DNA from: Hathewaya histolytica
Lineage (GTDB): Bacteria; Bacillota; Clostridia; Clostridiales; Clostridiaceae
Assembly (NCBI RefSeq): GCF_901482605.1
Contig: NZ_LR590481.1
Location: 2,480,001 to 2,544,000 of the forward strand
Direction of reading: 5' to 3'
DNA: 64,000 bases
In this document: piece after piece, positions 47,750-56,800 of the stretch
Numbering within the stretch: position 1 is the first letter of the stretch
Layout of the letters: every line of letters begins with the position of its first letter
Position numbers and translations under genes: made by a program
The notes under the pieces: generated by a model
What the model saw: the letters and a program-made list of their open reading frames with translations, nothing else
What the model was told of the DNA's origin: nothing
The model's database searches: none

Positions 47750-50700
47750 TTAAATTAGCCTGTATAGCTCTTCTGGTATTCTAATTAAAACCTCCCGGTC
47801 TTCATAACTCCTATCCAAAGACCTTATACCCTGAAAAACTCCTTCTAAATCTAATTGACCATATCCCCATTCTCTATTTGGATATATATCTCCTGGTCTC
47901 TTTCTTGTACCTCTTATCAAATAAGTTTTTATCTTTGTAGAATACATAGTTTTATCTCTTCCATCAACTATACCCCACTGAAGAATAAGTGCAACGGCTC
48001 CTGCTAATACAGCACTAGCCACACTCCCTCCAGTTACTTTAGTAGGCGTATTTCCTTTACCCATAGTAGAAACATTTACCCCTCCACTAGCTATATCTGG
48101 TTTTATTCTACCATCTCTTGTAAACCCTCTTCCCGAAAAAGCTACCATGGTATTATTGTTCTGGTCATAAACCGATGTTGTTATTATCCTTGCACTAGTA
48201 CTCGGTATTGTCAGAGTTATATCTGTATCAGGCTTTATAAACCTAGTTTGATCTTTTATTATAGGTCTTTGTGGTATCCATATATTATAAGTTCCATCAA
48301 CTATAATGTCTCCAATTAATCTAATTAACCATATACCACCTCGTATGTTCTCTATTTTAACTAAAATAAGTTCATCGCCTGATGATTCTTCTGGGAAATA
48401 ATAAGTTACATTTACACTACTTCCTTCAAATACAAACTGAATCTTCTCTGTTTCTTTTAGTTTTGCTGGTATCTTTTCAATTACCTCACCACTAGGAGAT
48501 ACCAAACCAATAGAAATTTTATCTGGCTTATTACACCAAACTTCAAAAGTTAAATTTCTCTCACTATCATCTACCTTTAATTCTATTGTTTCTATGTCCC
48601 CAACTGTCTTTATTTTACCCGAAGCATGTGTACTACTATCTCCTGAATTCCCTGTAGATGTGACTACTGCTATTCCTCGTGTCTTAGAGATTTCATCTAT
48701 ATATCTTTCTAAAATGGAATTCCCATCATGTCCACCCATATTAGTACCTACAGGTATATATATTACCATAGGCTTTTTTAATGATTTTGCTACATTAATT
48801 AGATAGCGAATTCCAAGTATTACATCAGTACTATTATAAATAGGGAAATCTACATTAACCACACCTTCCTTTTGAAGTGTACTTCTTTTGGCTGGTTTTA
48901 ATTTAACCATAACTAATTCACTATCAGGAGCAGCCCCTATATAATTGTTTCTTCCGGCTATTATACTAGCCATATTAGTTCCATGTCCTACTTCATCCCT
49001 ACTAGGAACAATAGTATACGGATCTTTTCCATCTTTTTTTGCTTTTATAGCTTCATTTATCTTTTCCCTACTATACTCAGTACCATACTGAACATTACTA
49101 TCTATATTAATAGTTTGGTCCCATATACTTACTATCTTAGTTGTATTATCCTCATAAGTAAAACTTAAGTTTAAGTAATCAATTCCTGTATCCACCATTC
49201 CTACTAATACTCCATTCCCTCTTAAATTTAAGAATGGATTTTCATGAAATTTATATATATTTGAAGTTTCTAAAGGTGATATATCATTTAAAGTATAGAA
49301 AGTTGTTCTCTCTAAGTAAACTATCTCGGCAACTTCTCGTAACAACCTCTCCTCTTCACCACTCTTAACTGAGATTACAGCATAATTTTCATCTAATATA
49401 AATACACAGGCATAATCTTTACCTTGTATGGCTTTCCCTATATCCCCAGAATACTCTACAATATAATTATTAAATTCCTCACTCATATATTCATTAACAC
49501 ATGTTGCTCTACTTAAGACTTTTCTATTCATTCTAGCATTCCCCTCTCTAAACCAAATTTCAAAGGCATTAGAAATGCATAAACTCCCATAACCCCATAA
49601 TGGATTTGGATATACAACATCATTTCTATCACGTTTTGCACCTTTTAAAAGATAATACTTAAGCCTTTCTCCGTATAAATAAGGATCGTTCCCTTGTACA
49701 ATTCCCCATTGTGCAAGTAAAGCAATAGCTCCTGTAACTTCTGGTGTTGCCATAGAAGTTCCTGTGCGACTATCAAAACCCCTATTTGGTATTGACGATT
49801 CTATATTTTCACCCGGTGCTACAATATCCGGTTTAACTACCGGTAACATTTGTAAATTTCCTCTCCCTGAAAAGCTAGAAATATTATTAGTTATGTTATT
49901 ATAACTTCCAACAGTAATAGCATTAAATACGGTTCCTGGTATACCTAAAGTATTATATGGAGTTGGATTTAAAAATCTAGTATTTCTATTTAATCCTTCT
50001 GAAATTGGTAACCATATATCGTAATTACCCAAAATATAATCTACCTTATTTAAATTTAAATTCCATACTCCAGAAGTTACAAAACCCATGGAATTTTCTA
50101 AGATAATTAATATCTCACCATTTATATTAAAAGGTGTTGGCCCTGAATTATATATATAATAATTGTCACTTCCAAGCCTTCCACTATAGTAGTCATTTGT
50201 GCTAATATTCATTATGCCACTACTACTTCCCATTGGATTCTTTAATTCTATAGATATATTATCTGTAAAACTTCTATAAAGCTGTAACTTGATTACTCTC
50301 TCTTCTCTATCAATACTTATTTGAATGTTATTACTATCTAATATTCTTCCACCAACATGATGTCCTGCATCGCCCTCATTTCCCGCAGCAATAACAAAGC
50401 TTATTCTCTCTAAACTATTTATAGTTCTAATATATAACTCTAAAAGACTATTCCCATCATGTGCACCATCATTAGTGCTAAAGCTTAAATTTAATACAAG
50501 AGGTAATTTTAGTTCCTTACTTTTATCTATTAAAAACCTTATTCCACGCATTAATTGGGTACTCTTTGAAAAATTCACTTTTCCTTCCCTAGTCATCTTA
50601 ACCATTGCAATTGAACTTTCATATGCTGGCCCATAATATCTTCTATCTACATTTCCACCTCCACAGGCAATACCTGCTACATGAGTGCCATGTCCCACAT

Positions 50701-51304
50701 CGTCTCTTTGAGTAACTATACTATATGGATCTGGATTTTCAAGTGCTCTATTTATATCAGCTTCATTCCAAATCTTTTCTTGATTCATATCATATATATA
50801 TTTTATTCTTGTTTTTCCCTCTTTTGTTTTAAAAATAGGGTGTGTATAATCTATGCCTGAATCAATAAATCCCACCAGAATACCCTTGCCAGATAAATTA
50901 TACATACTCCATACTTGCTCTACACAGGATGACCTGTTGCTTGGTTCAAAACTAGTATATAAAACCTTAGGTAATTCAATATATATAATCTCTGGTATAG
51001 TATTTAGGTTCTGTAAATTACTAATAGGAATATTTATTATTCCAAAGCCATATCCTAGATATTCAAAAGTACCACCTAGCTTCTCAACTTGACTTGAAAC
51101 TACTCTATTGTCTCCATTAATTAAAACTACTAATTCTATTTTTCCTACATCTTCTTTTTCAAACTGTAGTAATTTATTTTTTACTCCCTCAGGTACTCTA
51201 TTTAGAAGATTCAAAAGTGCTCCTGAATTTGCGATTTTTATCACCTTACAAATTAATATCATATTATAATATGATTTATTTCTTCTTAAGTTACTTTTAT
51301 TCAT
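47750..51304 (-). CDS. Double subtilisin-like Csp germination protease
   Basis: One 1184-residue polypeptide with two complete subtilase units in tandem, like the CspBA fusion of C. difficile. Unit 1: pro-domain about 15-125, Asp 148 (FIDSGIDY), His 205 (GHGTHVAG), oxyanion Asn 309 and Ser 517 (GTSMATP). Unit 2: pro-domain about 605-680, Asp 705 (MVDTGIDY), His 774 (GHGTNMAS), Asn 886 and Ser 1094 (GGSVASA). Both triads are present. Csp proteases cleave pro-SleC; sleC follows 96 bases downstream. No separate cspC is seen. The ATG start lacks a good site; Met 15 is an alternative. Confidence 0.9.
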   Translation of the reverse strand: MNKSNLRRNKSYYNMILICKVIKIANSGALLNLLNRVPEGVKNKLLQFEKEDVGKIELVVLINGDNRVVSSQVEKLGGTFEYLGYGFGIINIPISNLQNLNTIPEIIYIELPKVLYTSFEPSNRSSCVEQVWSMYNLSGKGILVGFIDSGIDYTHPIFKTKEGKTRIKYIYDMNQEKIWNEADINRALENPDPYSIVTQRDDVGHGTHVAGIACGGGNVDRRYYGPAYESSIAMVKMTREGKVNFSKSTQLMRGIRFLIDKSKELKLPLVLNLSFSTNDGAHDGNSLLELYIRTINSLERISFVIAAGNEGDAGHHVGGRILDSNNIQISIDREERVIKLQLYRSFTDNISIELKNPMGSSSGIMNISTNDYYSGRLGSDNYYIYNSGPTPFNINGEILIILENSMGFVTSGVWNLNLNKVDYILGNYDIWLPISEGLNRNTRFLNPTPYNTLGIPGTVFNAITVGSYNNITNNISSFSGRGNLQMLPVVKPDIVAPGENIESSIPNRGFDSRTGTSMATPEVTGAIALLAQWGIVQGNDPYLYGERLKYYLLKGAKRDRNDVVYPNPLWGYGSLCISNAFEIWFREGNARMNRKVLSRATCVNEYMSEEFNNYIVEYSGDIGKAIQGKDYACVFILDENYAVISVKSGEEERLLREVAEIVYLERTTFYTLNDISPLETSNIYKFHENPFLNLRGNGVLVGMVDTGIDYLNLSFTYEDNTTKIVSIWDQTINIDSNVQYGTEYSREKINEAIKAKKDGKDPYTIVPSRDEVGHGTNMASIIAGRNNYIGAAPDSELVMVKLKPAKRSTLQKEGVVNVDFPIYNSTDVILGIRYLINVAKSLKKPMVIYIPVGTNMGGHDGNSILERYIDEISKTRGIAVVTSTGNSGDSSTHASGKIKTVGDIETIELKVDDSERNLTFEVWCNKPDKISIGLVSPSGEVIEKIPAKLKETEKIQFVFEGSSVNVTYYFPEESSGDELILVKIENIRGGIWLIRLIGDIIVDGTYNIWIPQRPIIKDQTRFIKPDTDITLTIPSTSARIITTSVYDQNNNTMVAFSGRGFTRDGRIKPDIASGGVNVSTMGKGNTPTKVTGGSVASAVLAGAVALILQWGIVDGRDKTMYSTKIKTYLIRGTRKRPGDIYPNREWGYGQLDLEGVFQGIRSLDRSYEDREVLIRIPEELYRLI

Positions 51305-51315
51305 CCACCGAAATA

Positions 51316-51343
51316 ACTATATGTTACATTAATTATAATTTTA
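51316..51343 (-). promoter_or_regulatory. Possible sigma-E promoter of the csp-like gene
   Basis: TAAAATT (51337-51343), 13-bp spacer and CATATAGT (51316-51323) on the minus strand match sigma-E elements at 6/7 and 6/8. The predicted start is only about 5 bases before the ATG, which is odd and lowers confidence. Confidence 0.35.
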
Positions 51344-51348
51344 GACAC

Positions 51349-51388
51349 AAAAATAGCACTAAAATCAAATGATTTTAGTGCTATTTTT
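51349..51388 (-). terminator. Terminator of the HTH regulator gene
   Basis: An 18-bp perfect stem (51349-51366 with 51371-51388) and a 4-base loop ending in a T run, just past the stop codon at 51400. Confidence 0.88.
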
Positions 51389-51399
51389 AAGTTATATAA

Positions 51400-52068
51400 T
51401 TAGAATTCTATTCTAGTCCACAATAACTTTGCTAATATTTTTATATCTTTTTTATTTACTGTTTCTGTATATAGTCTTCCTTCATGACTTATAAGTAAAA
51501 TCTTATCTTTATCTAAAATCTTTACTTGTCTTGTCACTCTATCATTTCCATGCTCTAGAAAATAAATTCCATTATTTTTAATTTCTGAAGTTATAAAGCA
51601 AAATGCTATATCTCCATTATTAATTCTCATGCCAAGCATATTATTATCTTCTATTTTTAAAAACATAACTTTATCTGAGTTATACCCCTCTATCTTATTA
51701 GATAAAACGGGCATATGAATAAAATCTAAAGGTTTAAGCATAGAGTAATTATACACAGGCACTTTTTTTATAACAGAACTAAATGCATCATTCCACACAT
51801 CATTTACTTTATCCAAAGATTTTATAGGTGATTGTTTAGTTGGCTCATCATCCTTAAAACTTTCTTCTATATTACTATAATCATCTTCCATGTCTTCTTT
51901 AAAAAGCTTAGAAAGCTTATTTATTAAAGATTCATTTAATATTTTCTTACCAAGTTCTGCATCCTTTATAAAGCCTTCAGAAACACCTAACTTTTTAGCT
52001 AAAACCTTTTGAGTTAAATTATGATTTTGTCTTATAGCTAATATTTTACTTCCTATTCTATTTTGCAT
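51400..52068 (-). CDS. HTH regulator with S24/LexA-like C-terminal domain
   Basis: A 222-residue protein. Residues 4-58 are a Cro/CI-type helix-turn-helix (NLTQKVLAKKLGVSEGFIKDAE). An acidic linker follows, then a LexA/CI-like beta domain (about 125-222: LKIEDNNMLGMRINNGDIAF, then GIYFLEHGNDRVTRQVKIL). The usual catalytic Ser in the D-S-M motif is Asn here (DNNM), so self-cleavage is unlikely. Start chosen at ATG 52068 with AGAGGTG; a GTG three codons earlier overlaps that site. It may sense a ligand or partner instead of DNA damage. Confidence 0.82.
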   Translation of the reverse strand: MQNRIGSKILAIRQNHNLTQKVLAKKLGVSEGFIKDAELGKKILNESLINKLSKLFKEDMEDDYSNIEESFKDDEPTKQSPIKSLDKVNDVWNDAFSSVIKKVPVYNYSMLKPLDFIHMPVLSNKIEGYNSDKVMFLKIEDNNMLGMRINNGDIAFCFITSEIKNNGIYFLEHGNDRVTRQVKILDKDKILLISHEGRLYTETVNKKDIKILAKLLWTRIEF

Positions 52069-52094
52069 ATATTTCACCTCTAGAATATGTTAAC

Positions 52095-52484
52095 CTACTT
52101 ATTATTATTCTTTCTAAACCATTCTCTCTCTTCTATAAGATGCTCTAGTAGATATTTAAACTCCCACTCTATAGATGTTGGAGTAATAACTGCTAGTATA
52201 CATTTTAAATCCTTATCTGATCGTATATCTTTTATTACTTTATTTAACTCGTCTTCATTAAAATTATTAAACAAAATTACCTTTTCATTTTCAAAGGATT
52301 TAAAAGTTTCTTCATCTATAGCTGATTCTATAGCCCTATCTTTAATAATATCTTCTAATTTATTTCCTAAAATATTCTTTTCTACATTTTTAAGACTCGC
52401 ATCATATTTTAAACAAATGCTAGAAAGTTTATTTCTTTTAACTTCATCAAATCCAAAAATAACAACTTCCTTTTTTACACTCAC
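52095..52484 (-). CDS. DUF3783-like hypothetical protein
   Basis: A 129-residue soluble protein. The N-terminus VSVKKEVVIFGFDEVKRNK and the C-terminal ILAVITPTSIEWEFKYLLEHLIEERE resemble the DUF3783 family, whose role is unknown to me. I start at GTG 52484 because TAAAGGAGA (52492-52500) lies 7 bases ahead; an ATG at 52535 would overlap the cyclophilin gene. It begins 13 bases after that gene's stop and is probably co-transcribed with it. Confidence 0.72.
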   Translation of the reverse strand: MSVKKEVVIFGFDEVKRNKLSSICLKYDASLKNVEKNILGNKLEDIIKDRAIESAIDEETFKSFENEKVILFNNFNEDELNKVIKDIRSDKDLKCILAVITPTSIEWEFKYLLEHLIEEREWFRKNNNK

Positions 52485-52497
52485 GCCAAACTCTCCT

Positions 52498-53019
52498 TTA
52501 AGAAATTTTCTCTGGCTCTCCGAACTCCTCACCAAAAGTTTCTACTGTAACCTCTTGCATTACTTGATTTTCATATGGTCTATCAGACATATCTCTCTTT
52601 GTCATAACCACTTCTTTAGCTACTTCCATACCTTCTATTATTTTACCAAAAGCTGCATAGCTTCCATCTAGATGAGGAGAATTAGATGTCATTATAAAGA
52701 ACTGACTTCCAGCTGAATTTGGATCCATAGTTCTTGCCATAGACATAACCCCTTCTGTATGCTTTAAATCATTTTTAAAACCATTAGAAGTAAATTCTCC
52801 TTTTATAGCATAACCTGGTCCGCCCATTCCAGTTTTCTCTGGGCATCCACCTTGAATCATAAATCCTGGTATTACTCTGTGAAATATTAAACCATTATAA
52901 TATCCTTTTTCAACTAAATTTATAAAATTCTTAACTGTATTAGGTGCTATTTCTGGATATAACTCACCTTTCATTACTTTACCATTTTCCATTTTTATTG
53001 TTACTATTGGATTCTTCAT
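52498..53019 (-). CDS. Cyclophilin-type peptidyl-prolyl isomerase
   Basis: A 173-residue cytoplasmic cyclophilin that catalyses cis-trans isomerisation of X-Pro bonds. Active-site segments: FHRVIPGFMIQGG (catalytic Arg, about 47-59), MARTMDPNSAGSQFFI and LDGSYAAFGKIIEGM. It lacks the Trp of human CypA's cyclosporin pocket, as bacterial forms often do. I start at ATG 53019, with GGGAG 8 bases upstream. It is the third isomerase in the window, with the two parvulin-type proteins. Confidence 0.95.
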   Translation of the reverse strand: MKNPIVTIKMENGKVMKGELYPEIAPNTVKNFINLVEKGYYNGLIFHRVIPGFMIQGGCPEKTGMGGPGYAIKGEFTSNGFKNDLKHTEGVMSMARTMDPNSAGSQFFIMTSNSPHLDGSYAAFGKIIEGMEVAKEVVMTKRDMSDRPYENQVMQEVTVETFGEEFGEPEKIS

Positions 53020-53162
53020 ATTATACACTCCCTAAAAAGAATTTTTATACTGTAATTTAAAATAAGTATAACTAACATATCAACATACTATATATACTCT
53101 AATTATACCCACATTAATTATAACATAACAATATAAATCACAAAATATGGTACTATGTAGTT

Positions 53163-53342
53163 TTAATTAAATATCTTACTGTTTTTCGCTTCTAAACTAT
53201 ATTTTTTTGCTTGTCCACCAATAACAAAAGCTTGTGATAGTAAAAATATTAACAAACCTATACTTCCCTCAATAAATAAGCTCATCCCAAAAATAAGGAA
53301 ACCTAATAAAATAACCTTTTCAAATAACTTAATTTTATCCAT
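53163..53342 (-). CDS. 59-residue small membrane protein
   Basis: A short reading frame with a strong ribosome binding site (AAAGGGGG, 9 bases before the ATG at 53342). The product begins MDKIKLFEKVILLGFLIFG, has two hydrophobic stretches (about 9-24 and 28-42) separated by an IEGS turn, and ends in a basic tail with KKYSLEAKNSK. Not a known family to me. Codon use resembles its neighbours. It lies between the 153-residue gene and the cyclophilin gene, all on the minus strand. Confidence 0.7.
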   Translation of the reverse strand: MDKIKLFEKVILLGFLIFGMSLFIEGSIGLLIFLLSQAFVIGGQAKKYSLEAKNSKIFN

Positions 53343-53455
53343 GGCAAAAATCCCCCTTTAATTTCCCAGCAAATATATTCTACATATATTTTTAATCCCC
53401 TCTTTAATCACTGAATATATATTTGTTTGTATGGAATATATATTCATGTTGGCTT

Positions 53456-53492
53456 ATAAAAAACACTCCTAAAATTTATAATCTTTTAGGAG
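53456..53492 (-). terminator. Terminator after the 153-residue gene
   Basis: Stem CTCCTAAAA/TTTTAGGAG with a 9-base loop and a TTTTTT tail on the minus strand, 26 bases past the stop codon at 53518. Confidence 0.75.
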
Positions 53493-53517
53493 CATAATAG
53501 AATTGCATACATATTGT

Positions 53518-53979
53518 CTAATATATCTTTACTGTCTGTAATTTAATTGATGCATTAAGTTCTTCTACTTCCTCACAAAGCCTAATTATAAAGTCTCCAC
53601 CAGGAAGAATTATTGCAAAGTCATTCTCTAAAATTTCTATAACATCGCTGTCAACTACATCCTTTAAATTTATCTCTTTTAGCTCTAGATGCGTTTTATT
53701 ACTTATATATTCATTTAAATAAATATTCACATTATCCTTTTGTATACAAAACTCTTTATCAAATTTTTCACTAGATAGAACTCTTACCTTATTTATAGAT
53801 TTATACATACTTTTATTATTATTTATTAAATCAAAACTATGCAGTATATATAATTCATTATTCTCTTCTGGATTGTTTATCACTATATCTTTCACCTTAT
53901 GTTTTTTCCCTAGTTCAATTTGTTTAAAGCAATTTTCATTTTTATCTATATACTCTCTGGAAAACAAGAACACTTTCAT
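53518..53979 (-). CDS. Hypothetical protein, 153 residues
   Basis: Not recognised. Soluble, acidic and Asn/Glu/Lys-rich, without membrane segment or signal peptide. It starts MKVFLFSREYIDKNENCF; the C-terminal half (LKEINLKDVVDSDVIEILENDFAIILPGGDFIIRL) looks like a compact alpha/beta domain. ATG with AAGGTG. It is monocistronic, bounded by its own terminator and by the glutamate racemase gene upstream. No function is proposed. Confidence 0.7.
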   Translation of the reverse strand: MKVFLFSREYIDKNENCFKQIELGKKHKVKDIVINNPEENNELYILHSFDLINNNKSMYKSINKVRVLSSEKFDKEFCIQKDNVNIYLNEYISNKTHLELKEINLKDVVDSDVIEILENDFAIILPGGDFIIRLCEEVEELNASIKLQTVKIY

Positions 53980-54107
53980 ACTTAATCACCTTATTTCTAA
54001 AAGTTACTATACTCTAACTTATTCAAAAGCATAAGTATATGTTAACTTATGAACTAAGATAGATATGAACAACTTAAGTTTTGTACTAACTATATAACAG
54101 TATTCTT

Positions 54108-54881
54108 TTATAAATCTAATAACTTTTTACTTAAATCCATAATTTTCTCATCCTCTAATGAATTATATACTTCTACAATACCTTTTTCATTATTTTTAGT
54201 TTGTATATCATTTTCTTTTAAAAGTCTTTGAAGTTGTTTTGCTGTCCCTTCTCCTCCATGTATCACAGGTATATCATCTCCTACAACTTTCTTTATGATC
54301 TCTTCTACAAAAGGATAATGTGTACATCCTAAAACAATAGCTCCTATATTTTCATATTCATATGTGCTGAGTTTTTCCTTTATGTAATTAAAAACTCTCT
54401 CTCCCGCAACTTCTCCTCTTTCCACAAATTCAACTAATTCTGGACATGGCAATGGCTCTATTTCAGTATCTAATTTATATTGTTCATATAAATCCTTAAA
54501 CTTTTTCTGTGCTAGGGTTACAGGTGTTGCCATTATAACTATCTTTCCATTTCTATCCAACTTTACTGCTGGTTTAACTGCTGGTTCTATACCAACTATG
54601 GGAATACTACTATACTTTTCTCTAAGTTCCCTAATAGCTGCACTTGTAGCAGTATTACAAGCTACAACTATAGCTTTCACGTCCTTTGATAACAAAAATT
54701 CTATAGCTTTAAATGTCAAATCCTTAACTTCATCAATAGATTTTCTCCCATAAGGAGCATTCTTTGAGTCACCAAAATATATATAATTTTCATTAGGCAT
54801 TATTTTTAATGCCTCTTTCAACACGCTTATTCCACCTAATCCTGAATCAAAAAAACCTATACTCTTATCTCTTTGTTCCAA
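54108..54881 (-). CDS. murI: Glutamate racemase
   Basis: Supplies D-glutamate for peptidoglycan. The 257-residue protein has IGFFDSGLGGISVLKEA, the two catalytic cysteines in VVACNTATSAA (about Cys 75) and VLGCTHYPF (about Cys 187), and YFGDSKNAPYG. TTG start supported by GGTGGTG 8 bases ahead. It lies alone between unrelated genes. The 244-bp gap upstream holds the ABC cluster terminator and no gene. Confidence 0.95.
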   Translation of the reverse strand: MEQRDKSIGFFDSGLGGISVLKEALKIMPNENYIYFGDSKNAPYGRKSIDEVKDLTFKAIEFLLSKDVKAIVVACNTATSAAIRELREKYSSIPIVGIEPAVKPAVKLDRNGKIVIMATPVTLAQKKFKDLYEQYKLDTEIEPLPCPELVEFVERGEVAGERVFNYIKEKLSTYEYENIGAIVLGCTHYPFVEEIIKKVVGDDIPVIHGGEGTAKQLQRLLKENDIQTKNNEKGIVEVYNSLEDEKIMDLSKKLLDL

Positions 54882-55072
54882 TTTTTGTTCACCACCATAA
54901 TTTTTAGGTACTTATTGTATATTTATTATCTTTCAAACCTATAATATATTCTTCTATTATATTTAAAATTTACATATACATTAATTATAATACATCGTAT
55001 TTAAAATTAAAAATTTATTTCCTAAAGTTTTCAATTTAAATTTAATCCATAAAATACATAAAAATAACTAAT

Positions 55073-55124
55073 AAAATAAAAGGAAGCTATTTAAATGTTT
55101 ATTTTAATAGCCTCCTTTTATTTT
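55073..55124 (-). terminator. Terminator of the ABC transporter cluster
   Basis: Arms 55073-55091 and 55106-55124 pair with one mismatch around a 14-base loop, just past the stop codon at 55126. T-rich on the minus side. Confidence 0.8.
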
Positions 55125-55125
55125 G

Positions 55126-55968
55126 TTATAAATGTAATTTAAACTTTCTTAAAGTTAACCTATGTGAAATAAACAATGTTGCTACCAAAAGTAAAATCCA
55201 ATATAAGAATATATATATTAAATTACTTCCCTCCATAAATAAAATTACTCCAATCATATTTAACGGGTTTATATACCTCAAGAAGTTCCATATATATGGA
55301 GTAATTATATAAATTATTTCACATATTAACACGTATAATATCCATGGAACGCCAATAACATAAAAAGTGTTTTTAGCAAGGGTTGAAGCTATAATACCTA
55401 GAGTGGAAATAACCATTGCAATTATACTAAATATTATCATAACAATAAATATGTATATGTAAGGATTGTTCACATATAATTGTGACGCACATAATGGCGC
55501 CATATCATTTTCTATAGCCGCTTTAGTAGGAATGTAATATGGATTTGTAAATAAACTATACAAAAATCCAACTATCTGAAATAAAAAAGTAAAAATAAAT
55601 GCAGTTAAGGCTACGGCAATGGTTTTATACCTTATATATTTTTTATAACCTATTCTTGTAAGTGAAAATTGAAGAAAATTTGTTTTATAATCTAAAAATA
55701 AAGAATCACCAATTAAAATTAATATAATTAAAGGGAAAACCAGTGTCATATAGCTATTACAAGGATTACCCATTACATCTATAAAATTTATAAAACAAGT
55801 TCCTCCTTCTAATGCCAATAGTTTGGGATATTGTGGGGTAACAGGTATGTCCGATTTATACATATTTGATATATTTATAAATACAATCATAAAAAGCACA
55901 AGTGATATTACCATATTCCAACTAAACAAAGTTCTTTTTAACTCTATTTTTAAGAAACGTTTATTCAT
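55126..55968 (-). CDS. ABC-2-type permease, third subunit
   Basis: A 280-residue membrane protein with about six helices, starting MNKRFLKIELKRTLFSWNM. It has a large outward loop between the first two helices (about 40-75, LLALEGGTCFINFIDVMGN). ATG 55968 is preferred over a GTG at 55980 because the GAGG motif overlaps the latter. It starts 13 bases after the preceding permease stop. Last gene of the four-gene exporter cluster; the substrate is unknown. Confidence 0.8.
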   Translation of the reverse strand: MNKRFLKIELKRTLFSWNMVISLVLFMIVFINISNMYKSDIPVTPQYPKLLALEGGTCFINFIDVMGNPCNSYMTLVFPLIILILIGDSLFLDYKTNFLQFSLTRIGYKKYIRYKTIAVALTAFIFTFLFQIVGFLYSLFTNPYYIPTKAAIENDMAPLCASQLYVNNPYIYIFIVMIIFSIIAMVISTLGIIASTLAKNTFYVIGVPWILYVLICEIIYIITPYIWNFLRYINPLNMIGVILFMEGSNLIYIFLYWILLLVATLFISHRLTLRKFKLHL

Positions 55969-55981
55969 AATAAAATACACC

Positions 55982-56797
55982 TCAACTCTTAAATATGATA
56001 TCTATATCTTTTTTTCCTACAAGTATTCCTCCTATAAATGAACTCCCTAAAAATACTACTAGATTAAAACTTATATAGCTAATATAGGATTTTATATTGG
56101 GATTTATATCAATGGATGATGCATAATGCATAGGTGATAGTTGTCTAGGTATTGATCCCTTATTATATAACATACCTAAAATTATAGTTACGACTATTAA
56201 TGTTGTATAGCATCTTTTATTATTATTAAAAGCCACACTTATCGTCTGAAATAGTGTACTTATTGCAAGGAAACCAGTAGTTATTATAGTTATTACAATT
56301 GCTTGCAAAGTATAAAAAGATCCTTGAAACTCTGATATATTAGGATAATATATAGAACTATATTTACTAAAACTAGGTGTATTTTTAAAAATTATAATGG
56401 ATAAAATATACCCTTCAAGTGAAAGTAATAATACATATATAAAAACTACTATAGCCAAAGATAGTAGTTTAGATGTCCACCATTTTATCCTTGATTCCGC
56501 CCTTGTTAATATCATTAAATCAAAATCATCTTTAATTTCTGCATTATTTTGAGATATTGCAATTAATATCCCTAAAATAATAAACCACTGACAAAAATAA
56601 ATTAGAGAAAATTCCTTTTCAATACCCCCACATACTCTTAAAACTCCATCTATGTAATTAGGTCTTAACAATTCAGCATTTGAACTACTATAAACCATAT
56701 ATATTGATATTAATATGATTATTTGGATAACTCCTAGTAAATACAAATTTTTCTTTTTTATATATAGATAAAGTTCATTTAATACCAATCCCTTCAT
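55982..56797 (-). CDS. ABC-2-type permease, second subunit
   Basis: A 271-residue membrane protein with about six helices. The N-terminus MKGLVLNELYLYIKKKNLYL is a cytoplasmic lead followed by the first helix, a pattern shared with the other two permeases. A long extracytoplasmic loop (about 38-60) precedes helix 2. ATG with AAAGGGTG. It starts 3 bases after the first permease's stop, so translation is coupled. Sequence similarity among the three permeases is low by eye. Confidence 0.8.
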   Translation of the reverse strand: MKGLVLNELYLYIKKKNLYLLGVIQIIILISIYMVYSSSNAELLRPNYIDGVLRVCGGIEKEFSLIYFCQWFIILGILIAISQNNAEIKDDFDLMILTRAESRIKWWTSKLLSLAIVVFIYVLLLSLEGYILSIIIFKNTPSFSKYSSIYYPNISEFQGSFYTLQAIVITIITTGFLAISTLFQTISVAFNNNKRCYTTLIVVTIILGMLYNKGSIPRQLSPMHYASSIDINPNIKSYISYISFNLVVFLGSSFIGGILVGKKDIDIIFKS

Positions 56798-56800
56798 AGC

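Noticed and set aside
47750-51304. Second Csp unit as a pseudoprotease, as in C. difficile CspA
   Set aside because: HGTN at first looked like a lost histidine, but the catalytic His is the first residue of that motif and is present, as are Asp and Ser.
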